From DASQPR01 sp963836775 (GTDB lineage: Bacteria; Actinomycetota; Actinomycetes; Mycobacteriales; Micromonosporaceae), in NCBI GenBank assembly GCA_963836775.1, contig CAWIKR010000002.1:2232001-2296000 (forward strand): a stretch of DNA of 64,000 nucleotides, read 5' to 3'. Position 1 is the stretch's first letter. Each line of letters begins with the position of its first letter. Of the stretch, positions 1 to 8,704 are shown one piece after another. The notes below the pieces were generated by a model that saw only the letters and a program-made list of their open reading frames with translations, had not been told where the DNA came from and searched no databases. Both the position numbers and the translations under genes were made by a program.

Positions 1-900
1 GTGCTGGCCAGAGGTGGTTACGCGACGGTCTACCAGGCCCGCCAGGAGTCGGTGGGGCGGCCGGTGGCGGTCAAGGTCGAGCACCGCGCCCTGGACAACG
101 AGGACGATCAGCGTCGATTCCTCCGGGAAGCGCACGCGGCCGGGCAGATGTCCGGGCATCCGCACGTGGTCGATCTCTTCGATGTCGGGGTCACGGCCGA
201 CGGACACCCATACCTGATCATGGAGCTGTGCGCCGGCACCTACGCGGATCGGCTCACCCGATCGCCGCTGGCGCCGGCCGAGGTCCGCGATGTCGGTATG
301 AAGATCGCCGACGCCCTGGCCCACGCGCACGCGCTCGGCGTGCTGCATCGCGACGTCAAGCCGGCGAACATCCTGCAGTCCCGGTTCGGCGAGCCGGCGT
401 TGGCCGACTTCGGCCTCGCGGTGCTCGCCGAGACTCGCGACTCGTCCCTCTCCCTGGAGGTCCTGACCCCGGCGTACGCGCCCCCGGAAGCCTTCCGGCA
501 CGGCACTCCGCCGTCCGCGGCCGCGGATGTGTACGCGCTGGCGGCCTCGCTCTACGCCATGCTCCGGGGCGGCCCTCCGCGCTGGCGTGAGGACCTGATG
601 CCCAGCCTGTTCGCGCTGGTCGAGCTCTTCAACGAGCCGATCCCCGACGTCCCCGGCGTCGGCAAGCCGCTGCTCGACCTGCTGCGCGCCGGCATGGACA
701 ACGAGCCCGGCCGGCGACCATCCGCGTCGCGGCTGCGGGAGGAGTTGCAGCGGCTCGGTCCGGACACGCTCGGGGTGGCGACCAATTCGGTGTTCGCGCC
801 GCGGGCCGCGGCCGACGACGCCACCGTGAACTGGGCCGCCGACACCGGCCAGCTCGACGTTCCTGACCGCACCCTGGCCCCACCACACTCCGGATCTTGA
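1..900 (+). CDS. Serine/threonine protein kinase, 5' end cut by window edge
   Basis: Hanks-type kinase that would phosphorylate Ser/Thr on protein substrates. Visible in frame are the tail of the glycine-rich loop at the very start, the ATP-anchoring Lys25 in AVKVE, the catalytic loop HRDVKPAN (Asp118, Lys120) and DFG at 136-138. A PPE motif stands in for the usual APE near residue 161. The catalytic domain ends near residue 245, followed by about 50 Ala/Thr-rich residues and no transmembrane segment or PASTA repeat, so a soluble kinase is likely. The first visible codon is GTG, but the glycine loop starts immediately, so the true N-terminus almost certainly lies upstream of the window. Its stop codon lies inside a long inverted repeat. 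The substrate cannot be inferred. Confidence 0.93.
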   Translation: MLARGGYATVYQARQESVGRPVAVKVEHRALDNEDDQRRFLREAHAAGQMSGHPHVVDLFDVGVTADGHPYLIMELCAGTYADRLTRSPLAPAEVRDVGMKIADALAHAHALGVLHRDVKPANILQSRFGEPALADFGLAVLAETRDSSLSLEVLTPAYAPPEAFRHGTPPSAAADVYALAASLYAMLRGGPPRWREDLMPSLFALVELFNEPIPDVPGVGKPLLDLLRAGMDNEPGRRPSASRLREELQRLGPDTLGVATNSVFAPRAAADDATVNWAADTGQLDVPDRTLAPPHSGS

Positions 901-940
901 ACAGTTATCGCTGATATGCAGCGACAATCGTTCAAGATCC
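892..940. repeat. 49-bp palindromic repeat, copy 1 (possible terminator)
   Basis: Perfect 11-bp arms GGATCTTGAAC (892-902) and GTTCAAGATCC (930-940) enclose 27 bases that carry a second nested hairpin, TCGCTG/CAGCGA. The kinase stop codon sits in the left arm. The element lies between convergent genes, where a bidirectional terminator is expected. A 49-bp relative with identical outer arms, in opposite orientation, occurs at 63237-63285. Confidence 0.8.
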
Positions 941-958
941 AGAGGGTTCGGGCGCGGC

Positions 959-2116
959 CTAGTAGGAGCGCTCCTGGTCCAGCACGTGCTGCGCCACGAA
1001 GTTGAGGATCATCTCCCGGGACACCGGCGCGATCCGGGCCGCGCGCACTCCACCGAGCAACGTCGCTACACCGTATTCGGTCGTCATGCCGTTGCCGCCG
1101 TGCGCCTGGATGGCGGTGTCGACGGCCAGATTCGCGGCCTCCGCGGCGGCGTACTTGGCCATGTTGGCGGCGATCCCGGCCTCGATCGGGCTGCCCGCGT
1201 CGTAGAGCGCCGCGGCCCGGTAGACCATCTGCTTGGCGAGCTCGACCTGGATCTGCGCGTGCGCCAGCGGGTGCGAGACGCCTTGATGTGACCCGATGGT
1301 GCGACCACCCCAGACCGACCGCGACTTGGCGTACGCGGCGGCCTGCGCCAGCGCGTACCGGCCCATGCCGACGCCCATCGCCGCGACCGTGATGCGTTCC
1401 GGGTTGAGCCCGGTGAAGAGGGCCGCGAGTCCGGCGGTCTCGTCGCCGATCAACGCGTCACCCGGCACGCGTACGTCATCGAGGTAGAGCATCCACTGGT
1501 TCTCCGGCGACGTGATCTCCATGTCGATCTTCGTCTTGGTCAGCCCGGCAGCGTCGGTCGGGACCAGGAACAGCGCCGGCGACAGCCGCCCGGACACTTC
1601 GGTGCGTGCCACCACCAGGAGATAGGGCGCCTCGTCAACGCCGGAGATGAAGCACTTGCGGCCGGAGATGAGCCAGTCGTCCCCGTCCCGGCGGGCAACC
1701 GTGCCGAGCTTGTGGAAGTTGGATCCGGCTTCCGGCTCGGTGATCGCGAACACCACCTTGAGCGAGCCGTCGGCGAAGGCCGGAAGCAACTGCTTGCGCT
1801 GTTCATCGGTGCCGTGCTTGGCGATGATCGTGGCCACGATCGCCGGCGATACCACCAGCAGCAGCAACCCGCATCCGGCGGCGGCGAGCTCCTCGCCGAC
1901 GATGGCGAGTTCGGTGATGCCACCGCCACCGCCACCGTATTCGGCCGGGACGCTGACCCCGAGATAGCCGAGCCGGCCGGCCTCCGACCACAACTCGGTG
2001 GTGTGCCCGCCGGACTTGGCCTTCTCGACGTAGTAGCGGTGGCCGTACTTGGCTCCGAGCCCGGCTACCGCCGCGCGCAGTGCGGCCTGCTCGGGCGTGT
2101 CGTTGACAAGATTCAT
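959..2116 (-). CDS. Acyl-CoA dehydrogenase
   Basis: FAD-dependent acyl-CoA dehydrogenase of 385 residues, which would introduce an alpha,beta double bond into an acyl-CoA and pass electrons to ETF. The three-part family architecture is visible: an N-terminal helical domain, the middle beta-domain with FAITEPEAGSN, and a C-terminal helical domain with the GGNGMTTEYGV region. It is the last gene of the leftward operon, 19 bp after the carboxylase alpha gene. The pairing with a biotin-dependent acyl-CoA carboxylase resembles leucine (isovaleryl-CoA) or acyclic-terpene catabolic clusters, so an isovaleryl- or citronellyl-type substrate is plausible but not shown. The ATG start has no competitor and the length is normal for the family. 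Confidence 0.9.
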   Translation of the reverse strand: MNLVNDTPEQAALRAAVAGLGAKYGHRYYVEKAKSGGHTTELWSEAGRLGYLGVSVPAEYGGGGGGITELAIVGEELAAAGCGLLLLVVSPAIVATIIAKHGTDEQRKQLLPAFADGSLKVVFAITEPEAGSNFHKLGTVARRDGDDWLISGRKCFISGVDEAPYLLVVARTEVSGRLSPALFLVPTDAAGLTKTKIDMEITSPENQWMLYLDDVRVPGDALIGDETAGLAALFTGLNPERITVAAMGVGMGRYALAQAAAYAKSRSVWGGRTIGSHQGVSHPLAHAQIQVELAKQMVYRAAALYDAGSPIEAGIAANMAKYAAAEAANLAVDTAIQAHGGNGMTTEYGVATLLGGVRAARIAPVSREMILNFVAQHVLDQERSY

Positions 2117-2135
2117 GAGGGGTGTCCTTACCGAG

Positions 2136-4181
2136 TTATTCGGGCGTGATGATGACCAGCACGGTTCCGGTGTCGACCTGGGTGCCGGTGCCCACCGGCA
2201 ACGACGAGACGACTCCGTCGGCGGGCGCGTGGATCGGGTGTTCGAGCTTCATTGCCTCCAGCGTCAGCAGCAGCTCGCCGGCGGCCACCCGCTGGCCGGG
2301 CGTCACCAGCACCCGGCCGATCGCGCCCGGCATCGGCGCCAGCAGCGAGCCTTCGATGGTGTCCGGCTCGCCGACCGGGAACCGCGGCAACTCGGTCAGG
2401 GTCACCGAACCCTCGGTGCTGTCGACGAACGTAAGGGCGCCGACCCGGTGCACCGCGAAGTCCAGCCGAACGCCGTTGACGTCCAGGCTGACCTGTTCCG
2501 GCGTCGCCGAGACGACGGCCACCGGGGGATGCGCCTCGGGGTCGGTGGCGGCAGACACCCCTGGGACGCCGGCATCCTCACGGTCGGCACTGCGTACGGC
2601 CCAGGAGGCCAGGTTGCCGGCACGGTCGAAGCGGTACGCCACCTCGACCGGCCCGCTCGGCCCGTCGTACGCCATGACCTGCGGAATGCCGCCGACGTTG
2701 CGCCATCCGAGCGGTGCCCGCTGGCCCGAGGCGGACCGGCGGGCGGCAGCGCCGGCCAGCGCCGAGGCCAGGCACGACAGCTTCGCGCCGTCCATCGAGG
2801 CGCCGTCCATCGAGGCTCCGTCAATCGACGACAACAGTGGGGCAAACACCTCCGGATGCCGGTCCAGGAAACCGGTGTCGACGCCGCCGTCGCGGAACGC
2901 CTGGTGTCGCAGTACGCGTACGAGCAGGTCGCGGTTGGTGGTCACGCCGTGAATCTGGGCCCGGGCCAGCGCCGAGGCGAGGACCCGGGCCGCCTCGGCT
3001 CGGGTGGGAGCCCAGGCGATCACCTTGGCCAGCAGCGGGTCGTAGTGGACGCCGACCACCGAGCCGTCCTCGACGCCGGAGTCGACCCGAAGCCCGGGCA
3101 TCATCGGCGTCGTGAATTCGGCGGCGACGCCCGGCACACGGAACCGGTGCAGAGTCCCGGTCGACGGCAGCCAAGCCGACGCCGGATCTTCCGCGTAGAC
3201 CCGAGCTTCAATGGCGTGGCCGCGCAGCGGAGGCGCGCCGTCGAACGGCAGCGGTTGGCCCTCGGCCACCAGCATCTGCAGCCGGACCAGGTCAAGCCCG
3301 GCGACGCACTCGGTGATGGCGTGCTCCACCTGAAGCCGGGTGTTCATCTCCAGGAAGTAGAACTCTCCGGAGGGCGCGACCAGGAACTCGACGGTCCCGG
3401 CGCCGACGTAGCCGACGGTCTGGGCGACCTGGATCGCGGCGTCGTACAACTGACCCCGCATCGCCTGCGAGACCGCGGGCGACGGCGTCTCCTCGATCAG
3501 CTTCTGGTGACGTCGCTGGATCGAGCACTCGCGCTCGCCGAAGGTGACGTAGTTGCCGTCGTTGTCCGCAATGATCTGGACTTCGATGTGGCGGGCGCGC
3601 TCGACGTAGCTCTCGCAGAACACCGTACCGTCGCCGAAGGCCTGTGCGGCCTCGCGTCGCGCCGAAGCGATGGCCTCGCCGAGCGCGTCCGCGTCCCGGA
3701 CGATGCGCATGCCGCGGCCGCCGCCCCCGGCGGACGCCTTGACCATCACCGGAAACTCGGTGACCTCGGCGGGATCGGTCCAGGTCGGCAGCGTGGCCAC
3801 GCCGGCCTCGGCCATCAGCGCCTTGGCCTCGAGCTTCGAGCCCATCATCGCGATCGACTTGGGTGACGGGCCGACCCAGGTGAGCCCGGCGTCGATCACC
3901 GCCGCGGCGAAGTCGGCCCGCTCGGACAGGAAGCCGTAGCCCGGGTGAATCGCGTCCGCGCCAACCTTGCGGGCCGCGTTGACCAGCAGATCTCCGCGCA
4001 GATAGGTGGCGGTCGGCGCGTTGCCGGGCAGGTGCACGGCGTAGTCTGCCTCGGCGACGAACGGTGCCCGTTCATCGGCATCGGAGTAGACCGCGACGGT
4101 CTCGATGCCGATCGCGCGACAGGTCGTGAAGATCCGGCGGGCGATCTCCCCGCGGTTGGCTACCAGCAGCCGGCGAATCAT
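2136..4181 (-). CDS. Acyl-CoA carboxylase alpha subunit (biotin carboxylase + BCCP)
   Basis: Biotin-dependent acyl-CoA carboxylase alpha chain of 681 residues. It carries out ATP-dependent carboxylation of biotin and carries the carboxybiotin. The order is biotin carboxylase (about 1-445, with the ATP-grasp glycine loop at KASAGGGGRGMR), a linker/BT region, and a C-terminal biotinyl domain with the EAMKLEH motif in which Lys645 is the biotinylation site. The linker holds a short tandem repeat, SMDGASMDGA (around 2776-2830). The beta subunit lies 37 bp upstream in the same operon. Methylcrotonyl-CoA or geranyl-CoA carboxylase is more likely than acetyl-CoA carboxylase because of the acyl-CoA dehydrogenase partner and the type of the beta chain. 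The substrate remains an inference. Confidence 0.92.
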   Translation of the reverse strand: MIRRLLVANRGEIARRIFTTCRAIGIETVAVYSDADERAPFVAEADYAVHLPGNAPTATYLRGDLLVNAARKVGADAIHPGYGFLSERADFAAAVIDAGLTWVGPSPKSIAMMGSKLEAKALMAEAGVATLPTWTDPAEVTEFPVMVKASAGGGGRGMRIVRDADALGEAIASARREAAQAFGDGTVFCESYVERARHIEVQIIADNDGNYVTFGERECSIQRRHQKLIEETPSPAVSQAMRGQLYDAAIQVAQTVGYVGAGTVEFLVAPSGEFYFLEMNTRLQVEHAITECVAGLDLVRLQMLVAEGQPLPFDGAPPLRGHAIEARVYAEDPASAWLPSTGTLHRFRVPGVAAEFTTPMMPGLRVDSGVEDGSVVGVHYDPLLAKVIAWAPTRAEAARVLASALARAQIHGVTTNRDLLVRVLRHQAFRDGGVDTGFLDRHPEVFAPLLSSIDGASMDGASMDGAKLSCLASALAGAAARRSASGQRAPLGWRNVGGIPQVMAYDGPSGPVEVAYRFDRAGNLASWAVRSADREDAGVPGVSAATDPEAHPPVAVVSATPEQVSLDVNGVRLDFAVHRVGALTFVDSTEGSVTLTELPRFPVGEPDTIEGSLLAPMPGAIGRVLVTPGQRVAAGELLLTLEAMKLEHPIHAPADGVVSSLPVGTGTQVDTGTVLVIITPE

Positions 4182-4218
4182 GTGTGGTGCCCCTCAATCA
4201 CATTCGACTGCATCGTCA

Positions 4219-5817
4219 TCAGAGCCGGAACACGCCGAAGTCGGCGGCGCCCTCGACTGGTGCGCCGTGGATCGCGGACAGGCAGATGCCCAGGACGGTG
4301 CGGGTGTCGCGGGGGTCGATGACACCGTCGTCGTAGAGGCGGCCGGACAGGAAGAGAGCGTGTGACTGCTCGTCGATCTGGTTGGTGACCATGGCCTGCA
4401 TCGCCTGGTCCGAGTCGGTGTCGAAATCCCGTCCCGCGGCAGCGGCGGCTTGGCGCGACACGATCGACAGGACGCCGGCCAGCTGCGCACCGCCCATCAC
4501 CGCCGACTTGGCGTTCGGCCAGGCGAACAGGAACCGCGGATCGAAGGCGCGGCCGCACATGCCGTAATTTCCGGCGCCGTAGGACGCTCCGATGTTGACG
4601 GTCAGATGCGGGACCCGGGAATTCGCCACCGCGTTGATCATCAGTGCGCCGTGCTTGATGATCCCGTGCTGCTCGTAGTGCGTCCCGACCATGTATCCGG
4701 TGGTGTTCTGCAGGAACAGCAGCGGTGTGCTGGACTGGTTGGCAAGCTGGATGAACTGCGCCGCCTTCTGTGACTCCTCGGAGAACAGCACGCCGCGGGC
4801 GTTGGCCAGCACGCCGATCGGGAACCCGTGAATGCGGGCCCAGCCGGTCACCAGCGAGGTGCCATAGAGCGGCTTGAACTCGTCGAACTCGCTGCCGTCC
4901 GCGATCCGCGCCAGGACTTCCCTCGGATCGAACGGTGTCCGAAGATCGGCGGGGGCAATCGCCAGCAGGTCCTCGGCGTCGTATTTCGGCTCCACCGCGG
5001 CCGCCGTCGGACCTGGTCCGTGCTTGCGCCAGTTCAGCCGGGACACGGTCATCCGGGCCAGCCGGATCGCGTCGCGCTCGTCGGCGGCCAAGAAGTCGGC
5101 CAGCCCGGACTTGGTGGCGTGCATCAGCGCGCCGCCCAGCGACTCGTCGTCGGTTTCCTCGCCGGTGGCCATCTTGACCAGCGGTGGACCGGCGAGATAC
5201 ACGCTCGCGGCGTCCCGCACGAAGATGGTGTAGTCGGACATGCCCGGCAGGTAGGCACCGCCGGCGGTGGCGTTGCCGAACACCACCGCAATCGTCGGTT
5301 GCCGGTTTGCGCTGGCCCGGGTCAGATCCCGGAACACCCGGCCGCCCGGAACGAAGATCTCAGCCTGTGCCGGCAGGTCGGCGCCGCCGGACTCGACCAG
5401 GTTGATCACCGGAAGGCGGTTGATCGCGGCGATCTCCGCGAGCCGGTTGCTCTTCTTCAGGGTGTACGGGTTGACCGCGCCACCGCGTACGGTCGGATCG
5501 TTGGCGATCACCATGCACTCGACGCCTTCGACCACGCCGATGCCGCCGACCACACTGCCGCCGGTCGGATAGTCGGTCGCGAACCCGGCGACCGGGCACA
5601 ACTCCAGGAACGGCGCATCGCGGTCGATCAGCAACTCGATCCGTTCCCGGGGCAGCAGCCGGCCGCGCGCGTGGTGCCGGGTGACGTATTTGTCACCGCC
5701 GCCGGCGCGGGCCCGGTCCAGCGCATCGTCCAGCTCCCGGATCCGATCCAGCATGGCTGCGCGATTTTCCAGGTAGGCGGGCGCCCGCGGGTCGACGGTG
5801 GTGGTCAAGATGGGCAT
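4219..5817 (-). CDS. Acyl-CoA carboxylase beta subunit (carboxyltransferase)
   Basis: Carboxyltransferase chain of 532 residues that transfers CO2 from carboxybiotin to an acyl-CoA. Both crotonase-like halves are present. The second half contains NTTGYMVG and SYGAGNYGMCGRAFDPRF, hallmarks of the methylcrotonyl/geranyl-CoA carboxylase branch (MccB, LiuB, AtuC) rather than of the propionyl/acetyl-CoA AccD branch. The ATG start lies 4 bp downstream of the TIGR03084-like gene, implying tight co-transcription. With the alpha subunit, the dehydrogenase and a TetR regulator it forms a single catabolic operon. Leucine or isoprenoid degradation is inferred from family and context, and no hydratase or lyase gene is in view. 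Confidence 0.92.
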   Translation of the reverse strand: MPILTTTVDPRAPAYLENRAAMLDRIRELDDALDRARAGGGDKYVTRHHARGRLLPRERIELLIDRDAPFLELCPVAGFATDYPTGGSVVGGIGVVEGVECMVIANDPTVRGGAVNPYTLKKSNRLAEIAAINRLPVINLVESGGADLPAQAEIFVPGGRVFRDLTRASANRQPTIAVVFGNATAGGAYLPGMSDYTIFVRDAASVYLAGPPLVKMATGEETDDESLGGALMHATKSGLADFLAADERDAIRLARMTVSRLNWRKHGPGPTAAAVEPKYDAEDLLAIAPADLRTPFDPREVLARIADGSEFDEFKPLYGTSLVTGWARIHGFPIGVLANARGVLFSEESQKAAQFIQLANQSSTPLLFLQNTTGYMVGTHYEQHGIIKHGALMINAVANSRVPHLTVNIGASYGAGNYGMCGRAFDPRFLFAWPNAKSAVMGGAQLAGVLSIVSRQAAAAAGRDFDTDSDQAMQAMVTNQIDEQSHALFLSGRLYDDGVIDPRDTRTVLGICLSAIHGAPVEGAADFGVFRL

Positions 5818-5821
5818 CAGG

Positions 5822-6616
5822 TCAGGACCCTCCTTTGGCTAGTGGGTCACGGCCGGTGCCGGGCGGTCCGGCGAACGCCTGAACGACCCCGAGCCAGTCC
5901 CGAGCGACCGGACCGGTGGCGTCCAGGTTCACGTCATTGCGGTGCCGGCGCTGCGTGGCGATCAAGCAGAAGTCGAGCGCGGTTCCGGTGATCAGATCGG
6001 CTGCGTGATCCGGGCCGAAGGTCCACAATCGACCGTCCGGCGTGGTCAACTCAAGCCGGACTCGCTCAGCCGGAACGGGACGGTCGTGGATCGCGAAACT
6101 GAATTCGAAGGTGCGCATGGCGAGGAACACGATGTGCCGCAGACGCGCCGTCGGCTCCCGGCCCAGGCCCAGCGTGTCGGCGATGTCCTGCCCATGCGCC
6201 CAGGTCTCCATCAGGCGGCCGGTGGCCATGCTGACCGGTGACATGGTCACGCCGTACCACGGCAGCCGCTGCTCGCGGGGCGCCTCCAGGAGTGCCTTGA
6301 CCAGCGCGGACCGGCTGTCTCGCCAGGCCGTCAGCAACTCCGCCGGCGGCCGCAGCGATGCCTCGGCGAAGTGGTCTACGAATCCGGCCGGGTCGGCGGC
6401 GGCGATCGCGAGGTCGCGGCCGAACGCCTCGACATCGGTGATGGATTTCAGCGCGGTGGTGTCGGTCCAGTGCAGGTGCGCTATCTGGTGCGCGATGGTC
6501 CAGCCGGCGGCCGGCGTCGCTGCCGCCCAGGTGGCGTCCGGCAGATCGGCGACGAGAGCGTCGACCTCGGCTGACTCGGCGGTCAGGTCGTCGCAAAGCT
6601 CGGTGATATCGGCCAT
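5822..6616 (-). CDS. TIGR03084-like / DinB-fold metal-binding protein
   Basis: 264-residue protein of the mycothiol maleylpyruvate isomerase/DinB helical-bundle superfamily. This superfamily binds a metal through histidines. The signature here is GWTIAHQIAHLHWTD near residue 40, followed by METWAHGQDIADTLG and a C-terminal half resembling the TIGR03084 family. Such proteins recur beside geranyl- or methylcrotonyl-type carboxylase genes in actinobacteria, but their reaction is not established. The start is ATG at 6616, 2 bp after the TetR stop; a longer reading frame upstream only overlaps the tetR gene. The tight spacing on both sides places it in the carboxylase operon. Confidence 0.8.
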   Translation of the reverse strand: MADITELCDDLTAESAEVDALVADLPDATWAAATPAAGWTIAHQIAHLHWTDTTALKSITDVEAFGRDLAIAAADPAGFVDHFAEASLRPPAELLTAWRDSRSALVKALLEAPREQRLPWYGVTMSPVSMATGRLMETWAHGQDIADTLGLGREPTARLRHIVFLAMRTFEFSFAIHDRPVPAERVRLELTTPDGRLWTFGPDHAADLITGTALDFCLIATQRRHRNDVNLDATGPVARDWLGVVQAFAGPPGTGRDPLAKGGS

Positions 6617-6618
6617 CG

Positions 6619-7194
6619 CTAACCGCCAAGGATGGTGTCGAGCTGGTCGGACCAGCTGTCGAGGATCGCCCGGCGGCGGGCCGAGTCGTCGTTCAGCAGG
6701 TTGGCGACGCCGAGGCCACGGAGCAGCTCCAGGGTGGTCTGGACGGCATGGCGCACCTCCGGGCGGGACTCGTCGGCCGTCAGCAGATCGACGGTGAGCC
6801 GGTAGAGGTCGCGACCTAGCCGGGCCTCCAGTGGCACCAGCGCTTCCCGCAGCGTCTCGTCCGTACGCGCCGCGACCCACACCTCGAGCGCCGCACTGAA
6901 CAGCGGTCCGGTGAAAGTTGCCGCCATCACCTCCAGCACGTCGCGTGTCCCGCTCGCGTTGGCGGCCCGGATCTCGTCGGCGCGGCGCTGCATGAGGTGA
7001 TCGACCGCGGCCAGCACCAGAGCCGTCTTGGTCGGGTAGTGGTGCAGTTGAGCGCCCCGCGAGACGCCCGCGGTCTCGGCGACGATCGTGGTCGTGGTGC
7101 CGGACCAGCCGTGTTTGATCAGGCAGTCGATTGTCGCGTCCAGCAGCCGTTGCTGCGTGACGCGGCTCCGCTCCTGCTGAGGCCTGGGCTCCAC
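6619..7194 (-). CDS. TetR-family transcriptional regulator
   Basis: TetR-type repressor. The N-terminal helix-turn-helix is clear (TTTTIVAETAGVSRGAQLHHY), followed by an all-helical ligand domain. I take the GTG at 7194 as the start because a longer start at ATG 7245 would put a 26-bp near-perfect palindrome inside codons 2-10. With the shorter start that palindrome falls just upstream, as expected for an autoregulatory operator. Neither start has a good ribosome-binding site. It is the first gene of the five-gene operon with the carboxylase and acyl-CoA dehydrogenase, so it probably senses an acyl-CoA or precursor of that pathway. Confidence 0.87.
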   Translation of the reverse strand: MEPRPQQERSRVTQQRLLDATIDCLIKHGWSGTTTTIVAETAGVSRGAQLHHYPTKTALVLAAVDHLMQRRADEIRAANASGTRDVLEVMAATFTGPLFSAALEVWVAARTDETLREALVPLEARLGRDLYRLTVDLLTADESRPEVRHAVQTTLELLRGLGVANLLNDDSARRRAILDSWSDQLDTILGG

Positions 7195-7215
7195 CGGTTC
7201 AGCCTGCGCCGTGCG

Positions 7216-7241
7216 AAACAAACAGTCAAGCCTGATTGTTT
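7216..7241. promoter_or_regulatory. Putative TetR operator palindrome
   Basis: Left arm AAACAAACAG (7216-7225), spacer TCAAGC, right arm CTGATTGTTT (7232-7241): 9 of 10 positions pair. It lies directly upstream of the tetR-led carboxylase operon, and its A+T-rich composition stands out from the surroundings. Binding by the adjacent TetR protein is inferred from position. Confidence 0.65.
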
Positions 7242-7317
7242 CCATGCCGAGATCCGGGGACCGGGGCGAATCCGGATGCCACGGACGTGCGCGACCGTTG
7301 CGACCCGCGAGAGCCGG

Positions 7318-7866
7318 TCACGGGCCGTAGTAGAGATCCACCGTCGCGGTGTTCGGTCCCCACGACAGATTCAGATGCCAGCACCCCGGCGCCGGAACGT
7401 CCACGATGGACGGGTAGATCTCGCCCGGGGATGCGTCGGCGGACTGTGACGCCGACATCGAACCGCCCCGCTCCGAAGTCCCAGTGATCTCGAGGGTGGC
7501 GCCGTTACGCGGTTCGCGGCTGATCCAGAGAATCTTATTGGACCGGCCGTCGTCGCGGCTGCCGGCTCGAAGCGGTGCCCCGAAGAGCATGCCGACCATG
7601 TTCTGCTCCGACGACAGCACCCAGGTCAGGCCATCCAGGCCCGGACCGGCGGACTGAACCCAGGCCGGTCGTGCCGACCCGGCCGGGTAGATCGATCCGC
7701 ACCCGGCAGGTCCAGCGACCGGCGAACTGCTCGGACCGGGTGCCGACGGCGATGCGGGTGGCGTGACCGCCAGCGAGCGATCCGGCTGAGGTCCCGACGC
7801 CGACGAGGCGCAGCCGACCAGCGCGAAACCGACAGCGGGCACCACCAGAAGCAGCCGAAGCTTCAT
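7318..7866 (-). CDS. Secreted lipoprotein of unknown function
   Basis: 182-residue exported protein. The N-terminus is a lipoprotein signal peptide: MKLR, a hydrophobic stretch, then the lipobox LVGC with Cys19 as the lipidation site. A Ser/Pro-rich spacer follows (about 22-50), then a globular part with paired cysteines and no family I recognise. The ATG at 7866 is chosen because it places the signal peptide at the N-terminus; an in-frame upstream start would add 11 residues ahead of it. It stands alone between the TetR operon and crp. Confidence 0.75.
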   Translation of the reverse strand: MKLRLLLVVPAVGFALVGCASSASGPQPDRSLAVTPPASPSAPGPSSSPVAGPAGCGSIYPAGSARPAWVQSAGPGLDGLTWVLSSEQNMVGMLFGAPLRAGSRDDGRSNKILWISREPRNGATLEITGTSERGGSMSASQSADASPGEIYPSIVDVPAPGCWHLNLSWGPNTATVDLYYGP

Positions 7867-7917
7867 GCCTCCGATGGTGCCCGATGATGCCGTCGCCAAA
7901 CGCCGTCCGTTCGAGCG

Positions 7918-8595
7918 CTACACCCGAGCTCGGCGCGCCAGCCGCTCCGGGTCCAGGACGATCACGCTCTTGCCATCCAGCCGCAGCCAGCCGCGGGACG
8001 CGAAGTCGGCCAGTGCCTTGTTCACCGTCTCGCGCGAGGCTCCGACGAGCTGGGCCAGCTCTTCCTGGGTCAGGTCGTGGGTCACCCGCAGCACGCCACC
8101 ATCCCGCGAGCCGAACTGGCCGGCCATCTGCAGCAGATTCTTGGCGACCCGCCCCGGCACGTCGGTGAAGATGAGGTCGGCCAGCGCGTTGTTCGTCCGG
8201 CGAAGCCTGCGGGCCAGCACCCGGAGCAGCTGCTCGGCGATCTCGGGACGGTTGCTCAGCCACGGCCGCAGGGCCTGCTTGCGCAGCCGGGCGACGCGAG
8301 CATCGGTGACCGCGGTCGCGGTGGCGGTGCGTGGCCCCGGGTCGAACAGCGACAGCTCGCCGATCATGTCGGACGGGCCCATCAGCGCGATCAGGTTCTG
8401 CCGGCCATCGGCGGCGCGACGGCCGAGCTTGATCTTGCCACTCATGACGATGTAGAGGCTGTCACCGGGCTCGCCCTCGTTGAACACCACCTCGCCCTTG
8501 CGGACGTCGATGATGTCCAGGTCCTTGGCCAGCGCTTCGGCGGCCTCCGGGTCAACGCCCTGGAAAATACCGCTCCGGGCTAGCACTTCGTCCAT
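7918..8595 (-). CDS. crp: cAMP receptor protein family regulator (Crp/GlxR)
   Basis: 225-residue global regulator with an N-terminal cyclic-nucleotide-binding beta-roll and a C-terminal winged helix (HTH about 174-203). The phosphate-binding cassette has Glu80, Arg89 and Thr90, with Thr134-Asn135 in the C-helix. These are the same numbered positions used by M. tuberculosis Crp (Rv3676), so cAMP binding is well supported. The start has a strong GGAGAGGG ribosome-binding site. It is divergent from cbiZ and sits beside nth-TlpA-Nudix-marP, as in mycobacteria. In actinobacteria this protein controls carbon, respiratory and resuscitation genes. Confidence 0.95.
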   Translation of the reverse strand: MDEVLARSGIFQGVDPEAAEALAKDLDIIDVRKGEVVFNEGEPGDSLYIVMSGKIKLGRRAADGRQNLIALMGPSDMIGELSLFDPGPRTATATAVTDARVARLRKQALRPWLSNRPEIAEQLLRVLARRLRRTNNALADLIFTDVPGRVAKNLLQMAGQFGSRDGGVLRVTHDLTQEELAQLVGASRETVNKALADFASRGWLRLDGKSVIVLDPERLARRARV

Positions 8596-8704
8596 AGCGC
8601 ACCCTCTCCGAATTGTTACCGCAAGGCCAGTCTAGGCACACCAGGGTCACAACCGGGCACGCACCCGCAAAGATCGTTACCGACTGACCGGTACCGTCGA
8701 TGGC

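Noticed and set aside
2049..3866. Long rightward frame opposite the carboxylase alpha gene
   Set aside because: It is the complement of an unambiguous enzyme gene; its product is Arg/Gly/His-rich with no family resemblance, typical of GC-rich antisense frames.
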